The notes below the pieces were generated by a model that was not told the DNA's origin, did not search any database, and saw nothing but the letters and a program-made list of their open reading frames with translations. This document shows, piece after piece, positions 42,395-51,040 of a stretch of 64,000 nt of DNA (position 1 is its first letter; each line of letters begins with the position of its first letter). The translations under genes were made by a program, and so were the position numbers. Source of the stretch: Pseudomonas sp. Irchel s3h14 (GTDB lineage: Bacteria; Pseudomonadota; Gammaproteobacteria; Pseudomonadales; Pseudomonadaceae); contig NZ_FYDJ01000005.1 in the NCBI RefSeq assembly GCF_900187425.1, forward strand, positions 124,001 to 188,000. The letters run 5' to 3'.

Positions 42395-43441
42395 TTAGGC
42401 GAGACTGACGACCTTGACCGGCTTCACCTCCTTCTTTTTCTTGCCTTTGGCGTTGGCTTTGCCCTTGTTGCCGCCGTTGCATTCGACCGTGGTCGACCAG
42501 CCGGCCGGGGTGTAAGTCTGCTCCACCGAATCCGCCAGATACTCGCCATCGAGCCCGACCTTGAAGCCCTGAGCATTGATCGGCCGCTCGGCAAACAGGT
42601 CGGTGCGACCGGTCATTTCGAAGCGCACCCCCGCGCCGGAGCGGTTGAACGCGGCCAAGCGCGCCTTGGCCGCCGACTCGGCGGCGGTCTTGTTTGGGTG
42701 AATGTGCCGATCGGTATGCACCGAGGGCAGGCCGGCCGGCGCGTCCTCATTGTCCAGGGACACCACCGCGAGCTTGCCGCCCTTCTTGTCTTGGTGCTTG
42801 GTGGCCACCTTGCCGTGCGTATTGCGATCGCCCAGGCGGAACTGCCAGCGGCTGACGTCGCTGCGCGTGAGGGTGATCGCGCCGAACGCCTTGCCGCTCG
42901 CGCTCTGTCCGCCCTGGCGCGGCATCACCAACAATTTGCCATCGGCGACCTTGGCCGTGCAGTCGTACTGCTTAGCCAGGCGCGTGATGAAATTAAAGTC
43001 GGATTCGCTGAGCTGGTCCGCCCGCGGGACCTTGGTGGCCACCGGACAACTCGGCTCCCAGCCGTTACGCGCGGCGATATCGCCCACGATTTTCGACAGT
43101 GGCACGTCCTCCCAGCTCCCGCTGCGAATGGTCTTGCCACTGCCGCGCATATCGCTGGCCTTGCCCTTGATCACCAGCGTATCCGGCGGTCCCAATACCG
43201 TGATCTCGTCGACCACGTAGCGACCCAAACGGGCCAGCCCCGTCTCGACATAGCCCATGTAGATCTCGATCCCAGCACCGCGCCGGGGCAGCGTCACCAG
43301 CCCGTCACGGTCGTCAATGCGTAACTCGAACTCGTCGGAATCCATCCCGGGTTTGTCGGTGGTGCTGAGCTGGATCAGCCGATCATTGATCAGGCCGGTG
43401 ATGTCGACACCATCGGCGACGACGCGAAACATGGGGGTCAT
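42395..43441 (-). CDS. Tail protein gpD-like (baseplate hub), distal set
   Basis: A 348-residue P2 gpD/late control family protein that forms the hub above the spike. The fold signature is MTPMFRVVADGVDITGLIND, then ISTTDKPGMD-like EFELRIDDRDGLV, and LSESDFNFITRLAKQYDCTA in the middle. The lysine-rich tail GKANAKGKKKKEVKPVKV is typical of tailocin versions. ATG at 43441 is preferred to TTG at 43453. It follows gpX in R-pyocin order. Confidence 0.9.
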   Translation of the reverse strand: MTPMFRVVADGVDITGLINDRLIQLSTTDKPGMDSDEFELRIDDRDGLVTLPRRGAGIEIYMGYVETGLARLGRYVVDEITVLGPPDTLVIKGKASDMRGSGKTIRSGSWEDVPLSKIVGDIAARNGWEPSCPVATKVPRADQLSESDFNFITRLAKQYDCTAKVADGKLLVMPRQGGQSASGKAFGAITLTRSDVSRWQFRLGDRNTHGKVATKHQDKKGGKLAVVSLDNEDAPAGLPSVHTDRHIHPNKTAAESAAKARLAAFNRSGAGVRFEMTGRTDLFAERPINAQGFKVGLDGEYLADSVEQTYTPAGWSTTVECNGGNKGKANAKGKKKKEVKPVKVVSLA

Positions 43442-43486
43442 GGGGATATCCAAAAGAGAACCCGCACCAGGCGGGTTTAGGGAAGG

Positions 43487-43504
43487 GGCGTTACGCGTAA
43501 CGCC
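43487..43504. repeat. 18-bp perfect palindrome between gpD and gpX
   Basis: GGCGTTACGCGTAACGCC. Its 12-base core GTTACGCGTAAC recurs at 49387-49398 between the sheath and Tfa genes. A hairpin AACCCGC/GCGGGTT lies just beside it at 43459-43480. Confidence 0.8.
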
Positions 43505-43534
43505 ATCGAGCGCCGGCGGCGACTCCGGACAGGG

Positions 43535-43741
43535 TCAGTCCCAGAGCGTGACGGCCTCGGTGACCGGGCTCGGCAGATCCGGCAGGACGATGATCAAGCC
43601 GGTGCGAAACGGCTGCTCCTCCTCGGCCAGCCCCTGATTGGCATCAAGCACCGCCTCGACACTGCCGCTCAGATGGCCGTAGTAGTTGTGGCAAAGGGTG
43701 TCCAACAGATCCCCGTCAGACGTTCTGCATGTCGTCGCCAT
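43535..43741 (-). CDS. Tail protein X (LysM-like), distal set
   Basis: A 68-residue gpX protein. DGDLLDTLCHNYYGHLSGSV followed by VLDANQGLAEE and FRTGLIIVLPDLP is the LysM-like pattern (start-of-repeat, asparagine turn, GxxIxxP). Such proteins join the tube/hub region. It overlaps gpU by 26 bases. Confidence 0.88.
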   Translation of the reverse strand: MATTCRTSDGDLLDTLCHNYYGHLSGSVEAVLDANQGLAEEEQPFRTGLIIVLPDLPSPVTEAVTLWD

Positions 43742-44576
43742 AGCGTCCGAACTCCAGGGTGAACTCTTGTTTACGCGGAATCCCGCCTTGCATCAGCGCG
43801 CTTTGATCTTCGTCGACGCTCTTCAGGCACCAGGTGCCCAGCACGTCGCCATAGCCCGTGGTCAGCGTCAGCGGCTGAAGCCGGGCGCCGATCGAGCGCA
43901 ACGTGTCGAGCTGCTTCAGCCCGCCCTTGAAGCCCGGGAAAATCTGGCCCTTGAGGGTGATTTTCTCGTCGCCCATGCCGACGCCCTGCTGCGCCGGCCG
44001 GCGCGACAAACGCTCCTGCGAGGCCCAGCGGAATTCGGTCGAGCGGCGCAACGAGTCAAAGGCCGCCGTGTCGAGGTTGAAGTAATACGGCTGCGCCTTG
44101 GGATCGAGCGGCTGAAGGATCAACAGGTGCGGGAACGGCTTCACCGCCTCCGGCGCTGGCGTGCCATCGGTGACAAATGCCCACGACGGCAACACCGTGG
44201 TCAACGCCGGACTGACCTTGCCGGCGATCTTGCTGATGGCCGACGCCGCCCGGGCCGCCTGCGCCTTCAGCATCTCCACGCGCTCGTCAATTTGCGACAC
44301 CGCCCGCGCGGCCTTGTTGTAGGTGGCCACCACCTGCCCGACCTTGGCCTGGGCCGCCTGCACCCCACGCATCACGCGCTGAAGCTTGGCCCCGACCGCC
44401 GGCCCGACAAAGGGCAAATCCTCCAGCTCGGACGCCGCCCCGGTGATTTCGCCGATCGCGCCATTCACCGGCCCCAGCATGCCGTCCAGGCTACGCCGGC
44501 CGGTTTCCCCGGCCGTGGCCAGGTAATTCAAGCCCGACTGTAACTGCTGCAATGCTGTCTTTTCCTGATCAGACAT
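43716..44576 (-). CDS. Tail protein U with long N-terminal extension, distal set
   Basis: A 286-residue protein. The C-terminal 130 residues are a P2 gpU domain (RRSTEFRWASQERLSRRPAQ, QIFPGFKGGLKQLDTLRSIG, EFTLEFGRYGDD), the tail-terminator/neck family. The N-terminal 150 residues are a helical, alanine-rich extension (LDGMLGPVNGAIGEITGAAS; RAVSQIDERVEMLKAQAARA). Extended gpU forms occur in tailocins. Confidence 0.82.
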   Translation of the reverse strand: MSDQEKTALQQLQSGLNYLATAGETGRRSLDGMLGPVNGAIGEITGAASELEDLPFVGPAVGAKLQRVMRGVQAAQAKVGQVVATYNKAARAVSQIDERVEMLKAQAARAASAISKIAGKVSPALTTVLPSWAFVTDGTPAPEAVKPFPHLLILQPLDPKAQPYYFNLDTAAFDSLRRSTEFRWASQERLSRRPAQQGVGMGDEKITLKGQIFPGFKGGLKQLDTLRSIGARLQPLTLTTGYGDVLGTWCLKSVDEDQSALMQGGIPRKQEFTLEFGRYGDDMQNV

Positions 44577-44588
44577 ATGCCCTCCTGA

Positions 44589-47171
44589 TTAAACATGCGG
44601 TTCGTCGTACAGCTTGCTACTGCCCACCTGCTTGGCCATGTCGCGATAGTACTGATCGAGCTGCGGCTTGATCTGCGCAAAAAGCTGATTGCCATCCTTC
44701 ACGTCGCCGTTCACCACCAGCGAAAACGGCGCCTGAATGTCCACTTTCGATTCGATGGTGGTCGGTACCGGCTTCGCCGCCATCGCCAACGGCCCCGCCG
44801 GCAGGCCCGCGTCCGCACTGGCCGGGGGCAACATCATGGCCCGGGCGGCGTCACCCGGTTGCGGCGCCGGGGCTTCCAGCCCGGAGCGAATGACCTTGGG
44901 CCGACGCAGCTCCGAACCCGGAAAGCGCACCTTGTTGGCAAAGTGCGGCAGCAACATGGCGTCTTTGGAGTCGAGGTCGCGCGGGTCATACGACACCGGC
45001 GGCGCCGGTGGCGGCTCAAACGCTTTCGGCGCCGTGTCGAACGATTTGGCGATGTCGCCCATCACCGGCGGCACGTTCTTGCCGGCATTGGCCATCATCA
45101 GCGGCCCGGCCGCCGGCATGCTCTTCAGCGCTTCGTCCGTGCCGAACATCGACTTGCCGAGGTAACCGCCCAAGGCGTCGCCGCCCATGTTGCCGAGAAC
45201 ACCGCCAACCAGCCCGCCAATAGCGGTGCCAATGACCGGCAAAAGCATCGTGCCGAGAGCGGCCCCAGCCGCAGCCCCGGATAACGCTCCAGCCAAACCA
45301 CCCGCCGCCCCGCCATAGCCTTCGGCTTTCTCGTCCCGCGTCTCGGCGTTCTGGTAGGTGTCGTAGGCCTTAAACCCCGCATCCACCACCGCGACCACTG
45401 CCGTGCCTTTGACCACGGAGCCGACGCCTCCGCCGCCTCCGCGACCACCACCCTTGCCGCCTTTTTTGCCCTTGCCATCGGTATCGAGGTCGCCGGCGTC
45501 CAGGCCGCCACCGCCACCCATGCCCCCCATGTTGGTCACGATCACCTTTTGCGGGATGTTCGGATTGCCCATCAGCGAGCCACGGCCGATGTTCAGTAGG
45601 CCCTTGGCGATCTTGAAGGTACTCATGGCCGACTGAAAGGCGATCACGGCCGCGACGACCGCACCGATGCCGGTCACCAACTTAGGCGATTCGTCCGACA
45701 GCTTGCTCAGCCCTTGGGTGACGTAGGTCAGCCCGTCCGCCACCTTATCGGTCACCGGCCGGAAGACATCGCCGATCGCGCGCATGGCGTCGTCCATGGA
45801 CTGGGCCATTTCCGACCACTTTTGCGCCGACGACTGCCGGCGTTCCTCCAGGTTCTTATCTAATATCCCGGTGGCACTCGCCGACTCCGATTTCAGCTTG
45901 GCGTACAGATCCTTGTTCTGCATGAACGCGGTCAACGCGCCCTTGACCTGCATGTCGGCGAACAGGTCGCCGGTGCGCAAGGCTTGTTCCAGGGACGCAA
46001 TCATGGCCTTGGCTTTTTCCGGATCGGTCTCCTGGCTGATCTCGGCCGTGGCCTTCGCCATGGCGGCGGCCTTCTTCGGGTCGGTCGCCGCGATGTACTT
46101 CTGGGCCAGCTCAAAGCTGGATTCCAGCGTCGATTTGCCATTCTGCAGGCCGGTGTTCATCGACGCCTGATAGTCAATCCCGGCGTCCTTGTAGGCCTTG
46201 ACCGTGTCGCCCGAACCGATCTTTTCCATCCAGTTTTTGAGGTTGCCGGCCGCCTCATCCGAACCGCCGGCAGTCTTCATTTGCACCTGAAGCATGGCGC
46301 CCAGTTGCGTCACCGAATCCATGCCGGTAATGCCCAGCTTGCCCATACCGGCCAGCAGCTCGGGAAACCAACGCGCCATGTCGGCCGCCTCGAAACTGCC
46401 CGCCTGCCCTTGGTAGGCGATCGCCTCCAGCGCCTTCTGCATCATGGCCGGGTCGGAAATCTTGGCGTTCTGCCCCAGGGCATTGATCATGCGCGCCGTT
46501 TCGCCGCCATCCGACCCCTGCCCCACGGCGAACTTGGCCGCCGTCGGCGCGTATTGCAGCGCCTTGTCCAGCTCCATGCCGGCGCCCACCAGGGCGTTGA
46601 CCACCTCGGCCACCTGATTGCGCGCCATGCCGGTATCGCGCGAGGTGTCGACAATCTTCTTCGACAGCTGCGCCTCTTCGGGCTTGTTGGCAATGTTCGA
46701 CTTGATCGCAATGTCACGAATGATCGCGCCATAGTCCGCGCTGACCTTGGTCGGAATCGCCATCGCCGCCGTGGCGGCCACCGCCTGGCCGACGCTGCTT
46801 TTGAGTTTCTGCTTGCCTTCGTCGAGTTGCTGGTGACCTTTGGCCTTTAGCTCGGCCTTGTTCGCCGCCTGACCCATGGCCGTGTAGGCCTTGGTCAGAT
46901 TGTGGACCTCCACGCCTTGCTTTTTCAGGCTGCTGATATTGCCCTCAAGCTGTTTCAGCAGGGCGCTGGCCCCCTTCTCGCCCGCCATGTGCGCCTTGCG
47001 CCATTCATCGCGCAACCGCATGGTGTCGCCGATGGTCTTTTCCAGCACCCGGGCTTTTTGGCCTTCGGCCTCCAGGCGCTTGATGCGACTGGTGACATCC
47101 TTGAACGCCGAGCCCACCGTGGAGCTGACCGCCCCGCCAATGACCAGGCCGAGCGCGAGTTTGTTCGCCAT
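44589..47171 (-). CDS. Tape measure protein, distal set
   Basis: An 860-residue tape measure that sets tube length. It begins MANKLALGLVIGGAVSSTVG, the conserved P2 gpT start, followed by long coiled coil (residues 25-130). A conserved central part (ARWFPELLAGMGKLGITGMD, NLKNWMEKIGSGDTVKAYKD) precedes hydrophobic stretches at about 500-530 and 640-700 (AGGLAGALSGAAAGAALGTM) that may enter the membrane. It is shorter than many phage tapes, which fits a compact tailocin. A homologous but different tape measure lies in the proximal set at 57439. Confidence 0.93.
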   Translation of the reverse strand: MANKLALGLVIGGAVSSTVGSAFKDVTSRIKRLEAEGQKARVLEKTIGDTMRLRDEWRKAHMAGEKGASALLKQLEGNISSLKKQGVEVHNLTKAYTAMGQAANKAELKAKGHQQLDEGKQKLKSSVGQAVAATAAMAIPTKVSADYGAIIRDIAIKSNIANKPEEAQLSKKIVDTSRDTGMARNQVAEVVNALVGAGMELDKALQYAPTAAKFAVGQGSDGGETARMINALGQNAKISDPAMMQKALEAIAYQGQAGSFEAADMARWFPELLAGMGKLGITGMDSVTQLGAMLQVQMKTAGGSDEAAGNLKNWMEKIGSGDTVKAYKDAGIDYQASMNTGLQNGKSTLESSFELAQKYIAATDPKKAAAMAKATAEISQETDPEKAKAMIASLEQALRTGDLFADMQVKGALTAFMQNKDLYAKLKSESASATGILDKNLEERRQSSAQKWSEMAQSMDDAMRAIGDVFRPVTDKVADGLTYVTQGLSKLSDESPKLVTGIGAVVAAVIAFQSAMSTFKIAKGLLNIGRGSLMGNPNIPQKVIVTNMGGMGGGGGLDAGDLDTDGKGKKGGKGGGRGGGGGVGSVVKGTAVVAVVDAGFKAYDTYQNAETRDEKAEGYGGAAGGLAGALSGAAAGAALGTMLLPVIGTAIGGLVGGVLGNMGGDALGGYLGKSMFGTDEALKSMPAAGPLMMANAGKNVPPVMGDIAKSFDTAPKAFEPPPAPPVSYDPRDLDSKDAMLLPHFANKVRFPGSELRRPKVIRSGLEAPAPQPGDAARAMMLPPASADAGLPAGPLAMAAKPVPTTIESKVDIQAPFSLVVNGDVKDGNQLFAQIKPQLDQYYRDMAKQVGSSKLYDEPHV

Positions 47172-47207
47172 GTGCGTGCCCTATACGTCGGGTCAATCAA
47201 AGGCGGC

Positions 47208-47339
47208 TCAATCCGTGAGCCACCACACCATCTCAGAAAACGGCATGGCCTTGATCTCGGCGGCCGAGAAACCAGTCTCTTTTGCCAAGCGTCGGGCCAG
47301 TGCCTTGAGGGTGGTTTCGTTACACGTCGTCTTCTTCAA
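47208..47339 (-). CDS. gpE'-type frameshift extension, distal set
   Basis: A 43-codon frame running ETTLKALARRLAKETGFSAA then EIKAMPFSEMVWWLTD, the typical GpE' tail-assembly chaperone end (xFxEMxxWxxx). It lies in the +1 (equal to -2) frame relative to gpE and overlaps its last six codons, with no good start codon (TTG at 47339 at best). It is probably made as a gpE-gpE' fusion by programmed frameshift. Confidence 0.7.
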   Translation of the reverse strand: MKKTTCNETTLKALARRLAKETGFSAAEIKAMPFSEMVWWLTD

Positions 47340-47631
47340 CCAGACGAAAATAGCCGGCCTGCAAGCGGTTGTAGTCTTTGATTTTCAGGGACGCCAGATC
47401 CGTTTCGGTGGCCATGATCAAGCTGCAAAACAGGTTCTTTTCCATCTTGTCGTATTCGCCACCGCCGGCGGCCTTGGCGGCCTCCATGTCCCTGACGCTG
47501 GGCGCGCGCATCGTCACCTTGTCGACGAGAACGCTGCTGATATTGGCCTTGTAGGCCAGCGTGACGGTAACGCCGTCGTCGGTGAGTTCCAGCCACTTCG
47601 GCAACGGTTTGTTCAGGCTTACTTGAGTCAT
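47320..47631 (-). CDS. Tail assembly chaperone gpE, distal set
   Basis: A 103-residue phage tail assembly protein (MTQVSLNKPLPKWLELTDDG, then MRAPSVRDMEAAKAAGGGEY, ending LQAGYFRLVEEDDV). It binds the tape measure during assembly. Placed between tube and tape measure genes as in P2 and R-pyocins. The last codons overlap the gpE' frame. Confidence 0.85.
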   Translation of the reverse strand: MTQVSLNKPLPKWLELTDDGVTVTLAYKANISSVLVDKVTMRAPSVRDMEAAKAAGGGEYDKMEKNLFCSLIMATETDLASLKIKDYNRLQAGYFRLVEEDDV

Positions 47632-47643
47632 GTTCTTTAGTCC

Positions 47644-48147
47644 TTAGAGGCCGACGGCCGAGCGTTCTGCGGCCAGTTGATCGACACCGTCGATCACCTG
47701 AATCATGTTGATCGGGTCGATTTCGTACATCACGCGACCGTCGATTTCGAGCTTGTAGTAAACGGCCTTGATCGCGTGCTTGATTTCCGCCTTGTCGCCC
47801 GGCTTCCAGTCGCCCATGTCGACCTCTTTGATACCGCCGCGCAGGGTCACCACAACCGGCGTCACCACCCCTTTTAAGCCCCGGAAGGCGCCACGAAAGA
47901 CGATGGCGCACGCGGTCTGATCGGCCAAGCCGAAGTACTTCAGCGACTCACGGCGCACGCCGTTGGTGGTAAACGCCGCTTCCAGCTTTTCCAGCCCCAT
48001 GGCCATTTCGATCGGGGCGGACATGCCGCCGCCCTGATAGTCGTCGGTTTTTTGCGTCAGCTTGGGCAGCGACAGGGTTGGCACGTCGCCGGCGAAACTC
48101 ACACCGTCGACAAAGGCGTTCATGTTGGAGAGAACTTGAGGAATCAT
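47644..48147 (-). CDS. Major tail tube protein (FII), distal set
   Basis: A 167-residue tube protein: MIPQVLSNMNAFVDGVSFAG then GDVPTLSLPKLTQKTDDYQG and GLADQTACAIVFRGAFRGLK. Length and order (directly after sheath) match P2 FII and R-pyocin tube subunits. Confidence 0.92.
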   Translation of the reverse strand: MIPQVLSNMNAFVDGVSFAGDVPTLSLPKLTQKTDDYQGGGMSAPIEMAMGLEKLEAAFTTNGVRRESLKYFGLADQTACAIVFRGAFRGLKGVVTPVVVTLRGGIKEVDMGDWKPGDKAEIKHAIKAVYYKLEIDGRVMYEIDPINMIQVIDGVDQLAAERSAVGL

Positions 48148-48159
48148 TGATCGGCCCCC

Positions 48160-49335
48160 TTAGGCTGCTTCAAGAACTTCGGTCGCCCATTGATCGGTGA
48201 CTTCGAAGAGGAAATTCGGGTTTTCTGCCGGCGGCACATCGGTAAAGCGAATGCGCCAATAGACTTTGCCCTGCATGATTTGGCTGGCCGTGGTCAATTC
48301 GTCGTCGGGGTAGACTTCAAAGTTGATGATCGCGCCGGCGTTTTTCTCGTCGCGCATGAACGCCTGAAGCCCCCCGGTCACGTCCGAGACATAGGTCTTG
48401 GTGATCGAGCGATCGACCGCCCATTTGTGCCCGGCCTGCACCGCGTCCATGAGGATGTCGCAGGTCCGCACCCGGGTGACGAACGCCCATTTCGGGTCGC
48501 TGGACAACGTGCGGTTACCCCACAGGCGATAGCCACCATCCCGGATGATCGTCGCGATGTTCGCGTTGTTCAGCAGGTTGGCCCGGCAGGTTTCGTCGCC
48601 GTCCAGATACTCGATCGGGCGCGTGGTGCCGGTGATGCCGACAAACTCCTTGTTCGACGGCGACGCCCAGTAGCCGTAAGTAGCATCGGTCCAGGCGAAC
48701 AGCCCCGCGACCCAGGCCGAGCCCGGGGCATCGACCGTCGTGCTGAGCACGGTGTCCCAGAACTGCACCCCGGGATCGACCATAAACAGGCGCTTGCTGC
48801 CGAACTCCAGGGCGTAGGCCATGGCCGCCTCATCGGTGGTATTCGGCCCGTCGACAATGGCGATCGCGCGCAACTTGCCGGCCAGGGCATCCATGGCGGT
48901 GGCCACCGCTTGCGTCGAGGAATGCCCCGGGGCGATCAGCAGTTTCGGCTGGGCGTTGTGCTTGCTCTTGCCGTCCAGCAACGCCTGAAGGCCGGTACGC
49001 TGGCCACCGGCGAGAACGCCACCAATGATGGCGGACGTTTGCAGCGCAGCGTCTTCCAGCTTGGGCACGCCGATAGCGACAATCACCGCCTTGGCCTTGG
49101 CGTAGATCGCCTGGCAGGCCTTGGTAATCGCCGCACCGGCGCCGAACGCGGCGATGGCTTCACGCTCGGACGTGATCAGCTTCAGCTCGCCGGCCAGGGC
49201 TGTGCCGCCGCCGAGCATGCCCGGGGTGAAGGTGTCGCACAGACCGATGATCGACGACGACGGCAGCGAAATAGTCCGCGCGCCGTTGTCGATCAACGTG
49301 GTGGTGACGCCGTGAAAGAAACTCATAAGGCTCAA
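48160..49335 (-). CDS. Tail sheath protein (FI), distal set
   Basis: A 391-residue contractile sheath subunit: FFHGVTTTLIDNGARTISLP then SSSIIGLCDTF near the N-terminus, MVDPGVQFWDTVLS in the middle, and YRLWGNRTLSSDPKWAFVTR with the conserved R-x-W-G-N-R-T motif of the C-terminal domain. Same length as P2 FI and R-pyocin sheath. Contraction drives the tube through the envelope. Confidence 0.94.
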   Translation of the reverse strand: MSLMSFFHGVTTTLIDNGARTISLPSSSIIGLCDTFTPGMLGGGTALAGELKLITSEREAIAAFGAGAAITKACQAIYAKAKAVIVAIGVPKLEDAALQTSAIIGGVLAGGQRTGLQALLDGKSKHNAQPKLLIAPGHSSTQAVATAMDALAGKLRAIAIVDGPNTTDEAAMAYALEFGSKRLFMVDPGVQFWDTVLSTTVDAPGSAWVAGLFAWTDATYGYWASPSNKEFVGITGTTRPIEYLDGDETCRANLLNNANIATIIRDGGYRLWGNRTLSSDPKWAFVTRVRTCDILMDAVQAGHKWAVDRSITKTYVSDVTGGLQAFMRDEKNAGAIINFEVYPDDELTTASQIMQGKVYWRIRFTDVPPAENPNFLFEVTDQWATEVLEAA

Positions 49336-49386
49336 TCTCCAGAAACGAAAAAGCCCCGCATAAACGAGGCTGTCAGGGATGTTCGT

Positions 49387-49431
49387 GTTACGCGTAACGG
49401 AAAAGAAAACGCCCCGTCAGTGCGGGGCGTT
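49387..49431. terminator. Second GTTACGCGTAAC palindrome and adjacent terminator
   Basis: GTTACGCGTAAC at 49387-49398, then AACGCCCCG-TCAGTG-CGGGGCGTT at 49408-49431 with TTTTCTTTT on the minus strand. The hairpin overlaps the last codons of the second Tfa gene and could attenuate transcription into the sheath gene. A weaker hairpin with GCCCCG/CGAGGC is at 49350-49372. Confidence 0.65.
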
Positions 49432-49993
49432 ATTGGGCCAAGCTGGCAATCCATGCCGGGGGCTGGGGGCGGCCTGACTGATCAGGGAACAGCGTCACAT
49501 CCGGCCAATCGCGCAACGCCTGGCGGTAGGCATACAGGTCGGATCGCTGTTCAGCGGTGATCGGGTAATCCGGCATTGCCAGATAGTCAGTCGCGGCAAC
49601 CTGTACATTGCGCCACGCTCGCTCGCCCGCTAGCGCCGCTGTAATCTGCGCCGCCTCATCCAGAACCCAATCCCCACCAGCCCACACGTAGAACTGACCC
49701 GGCCAGCGTTTGGCGGTCAGTCCTTCAGGCAGATCGCCAAGCTTGGAATACTCCTCCGCGACGCCTGGTACTTCCGTGCGGAAAACCATGCCGCGATAGT
49801 CGACCAATTGTTGCGGCTCCCCATCGACCAGCGCCCATACGTGGCCAGCCTCGGGTTGGCTCAGAGGATTTTCCAGCTGGACGGTATTGCCCGGCAGATA
49901 CTGGCCAAATCCCGGGACCTCTGGAAACTCTGACAACTCAAACGGCCCGGACAGAATGCCGAGCGGGTCAAATAAATAGATATTCATTAGCAC
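49430..49993 (-). CDS. Tail fibre assembly protein, second copy
   Basis: A 187-residue Tfa-like chaperone. Residues 1-110 are nearly identical to the Tfa at 50467 (IYLFDPLGILSGPFELSEFP; GFGQYLPGNTVQLENPLSQP; KLGDLPEGLTAKRWPGQFYV), but the last about 75 residues are unrelated (DEAAQITAALAGERAWRNVQ; YPITAEQRSDLYAYRQALRD) and carry the C-terminal domain common to P2/Mu Tfa proteins. It follows a partial fibre gene one base away. Confidence 0.85.
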   Translation of the reverse strand: MLMNIYLFDPLGILSGPFELSEFPEVPGFGQYLPGNTVQLENPLSQPEAGHVWALVDGEPQQLVDYRGMVFRTEVPGVAEEYSKLGDLPEGLTAKRWPGQFYVWAGGDWVLDEAAQITAALAGERAWRNVQVAATDYLAMPDYPITAEQRSDLYAYRQALRDWPDVTLFPDQSGRPQPPAWIASLAQ

Positions 49994-49994
49994 C

Positions 49995-50333
49995 TCAGAT
50001 CATTTTAATTCGGCCCGGATAGGCGATGTTTTTCGGGACCGTCTCAGAGCCGCCAGCGGCGCCAGTGCTGCCACCAGCCCAGGTGGCATAGGTGACGCTT
50101 CCGCCGCCCATCGCCTGCGTGCCGTAGCTTCCGGAACCGACATAGTGGGCGTGACTCTTGAATTCATCGAGACGATAGCTGCCCGCAATACGGCCCGGAT
50201 CGATCCCGGCAGACTCGTCAAGGGGTCGGAAGAATTTACCGCGCGCATCTGGACAACGGAACGTGGTTGATGCCGCGCGCGAAAAATCGCGCCGACATAT
50301 GAGATAAATGGCGCGAAAAGTTTTTGCGCCCAT
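49995..50333 (-). pseudogene. Duplicated tail fibre C-terminus (silent tip)
   Basis: From about 50270 leftward it encodes the fibre tip PDARGKFFRPLDESAGIDPG, then SYRLDEFKSHAHYVGSGSYG and TVPKNIAYPGRIKMI, nearly the same as the C-terminal 90 residues of the full fibre at 51041. Differences cluster in the loop after HAHY. The first about 20 codons (50333-50270) and the 200 bases between it and the first Tfa (50270-50466) do not match the fibre. No fibre shaft is attached, so it is a donor or relic tip. Confidence 0.75.
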
Positions 50334-50466
50334 TGCAACAGAATATCAAAAACGCTCAGCTTCAACCGTGAGTGTAAACGCGCACCGTATTTGGCATCGT
50401 TCTCAAGCGACACCAGCCTGACATTAAGCGCGACCTTTGGCACACCGGAGGCTTTCACATTCCCCA

Positions 50467-51039
50467 TCAAGCCGAAGGGGGCGTCGGCCAATCGATACTC
50501 ACAGGGAACCCCGCCTGCTGCTCAATATCAGAAAGGTCAATGCGATACCGCTTCCACAGCCTTAGCAACGCGACTTTTTCAGGCGTCTCCATCCCCAGAT
50601 CAACGGCATCCTGAAGCGGAGCCATAGCCGTTGTGGCCTGGTTCATAAGAGTGTCACGTTTAAGACGAGCGAGCTTTGCCAGGCCAGCCGTTTCAGCAGG
50701 CGCATCCAGAACCCAGTCCCCGCCAGCCCACACGTAGAACTGACCCGGCCAGGGTTTGGCGGTCAGCCCTTCAGGCAGATCGCCAAGCTTGGAATACTCC
50801 TCCGCGACGCCTGGTGCTTCCGTGCGGAAAACAACACCGCGATAGTCGGCCAATTGTTGCGGCTCCCCATCGACCAGCGCCCATACGTGGCCAGCCTCGG
50901 GTTGGCTCAGAGGCTTTTCCAGCTGGACGGTATTGCCCGGCAGATACTGGCCAAATCCCGGGACCTCTGGAAACGCTGACAACTCAAACGGCCCGGTCAG
51001 GATTCCGAGCGGGTCGAACACATAGATATTCATTAGCAC
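50467..51039 (-). CDS. Tail fibre assembly protein, first copy
   Basis: A 190-residue Tfa-like protein starting MLMNIYVFDPLGILTGPFEL, one base after the full fibre gene. Its C-terminal 80 residues (TAGLAKLARLKRDTLMNQAT; ATAMAPLQDAVDLGMETPEK; LLRLWKRYRIDLSDIEQQAG) are the Phage_Tfa/Caudo_TAP type and differ from the second copy. It folds the fibre tip and is normally matched to that tip. Confidence 0.88.
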   Translation of the reverse strand: MLMNIYVFDPLGILTGPFELSAFPEVPGFGQYLPGNTVQLEKPLSQPEAGHVWALVDGEPQQLADYRGVVFRTEAPGVAEEYSKLGDLPEGLTAKPWPGQFYVWAGGDWVLDAPAETAGLAKLARLKRDTLMNQATTAMAPLQDAVDLGMETPEKVALLRLWKRYRIDLSDIEQQAGFPVSIDWPTPPSA

Positions 51040-51040
51040 C

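Noticed and set aside
48190..49560. 456-codon plus-strand frame over the sheath gene
   Set aside because: Mirror frame of the sheath; arginine/glycine/histidine-rich without motifs.
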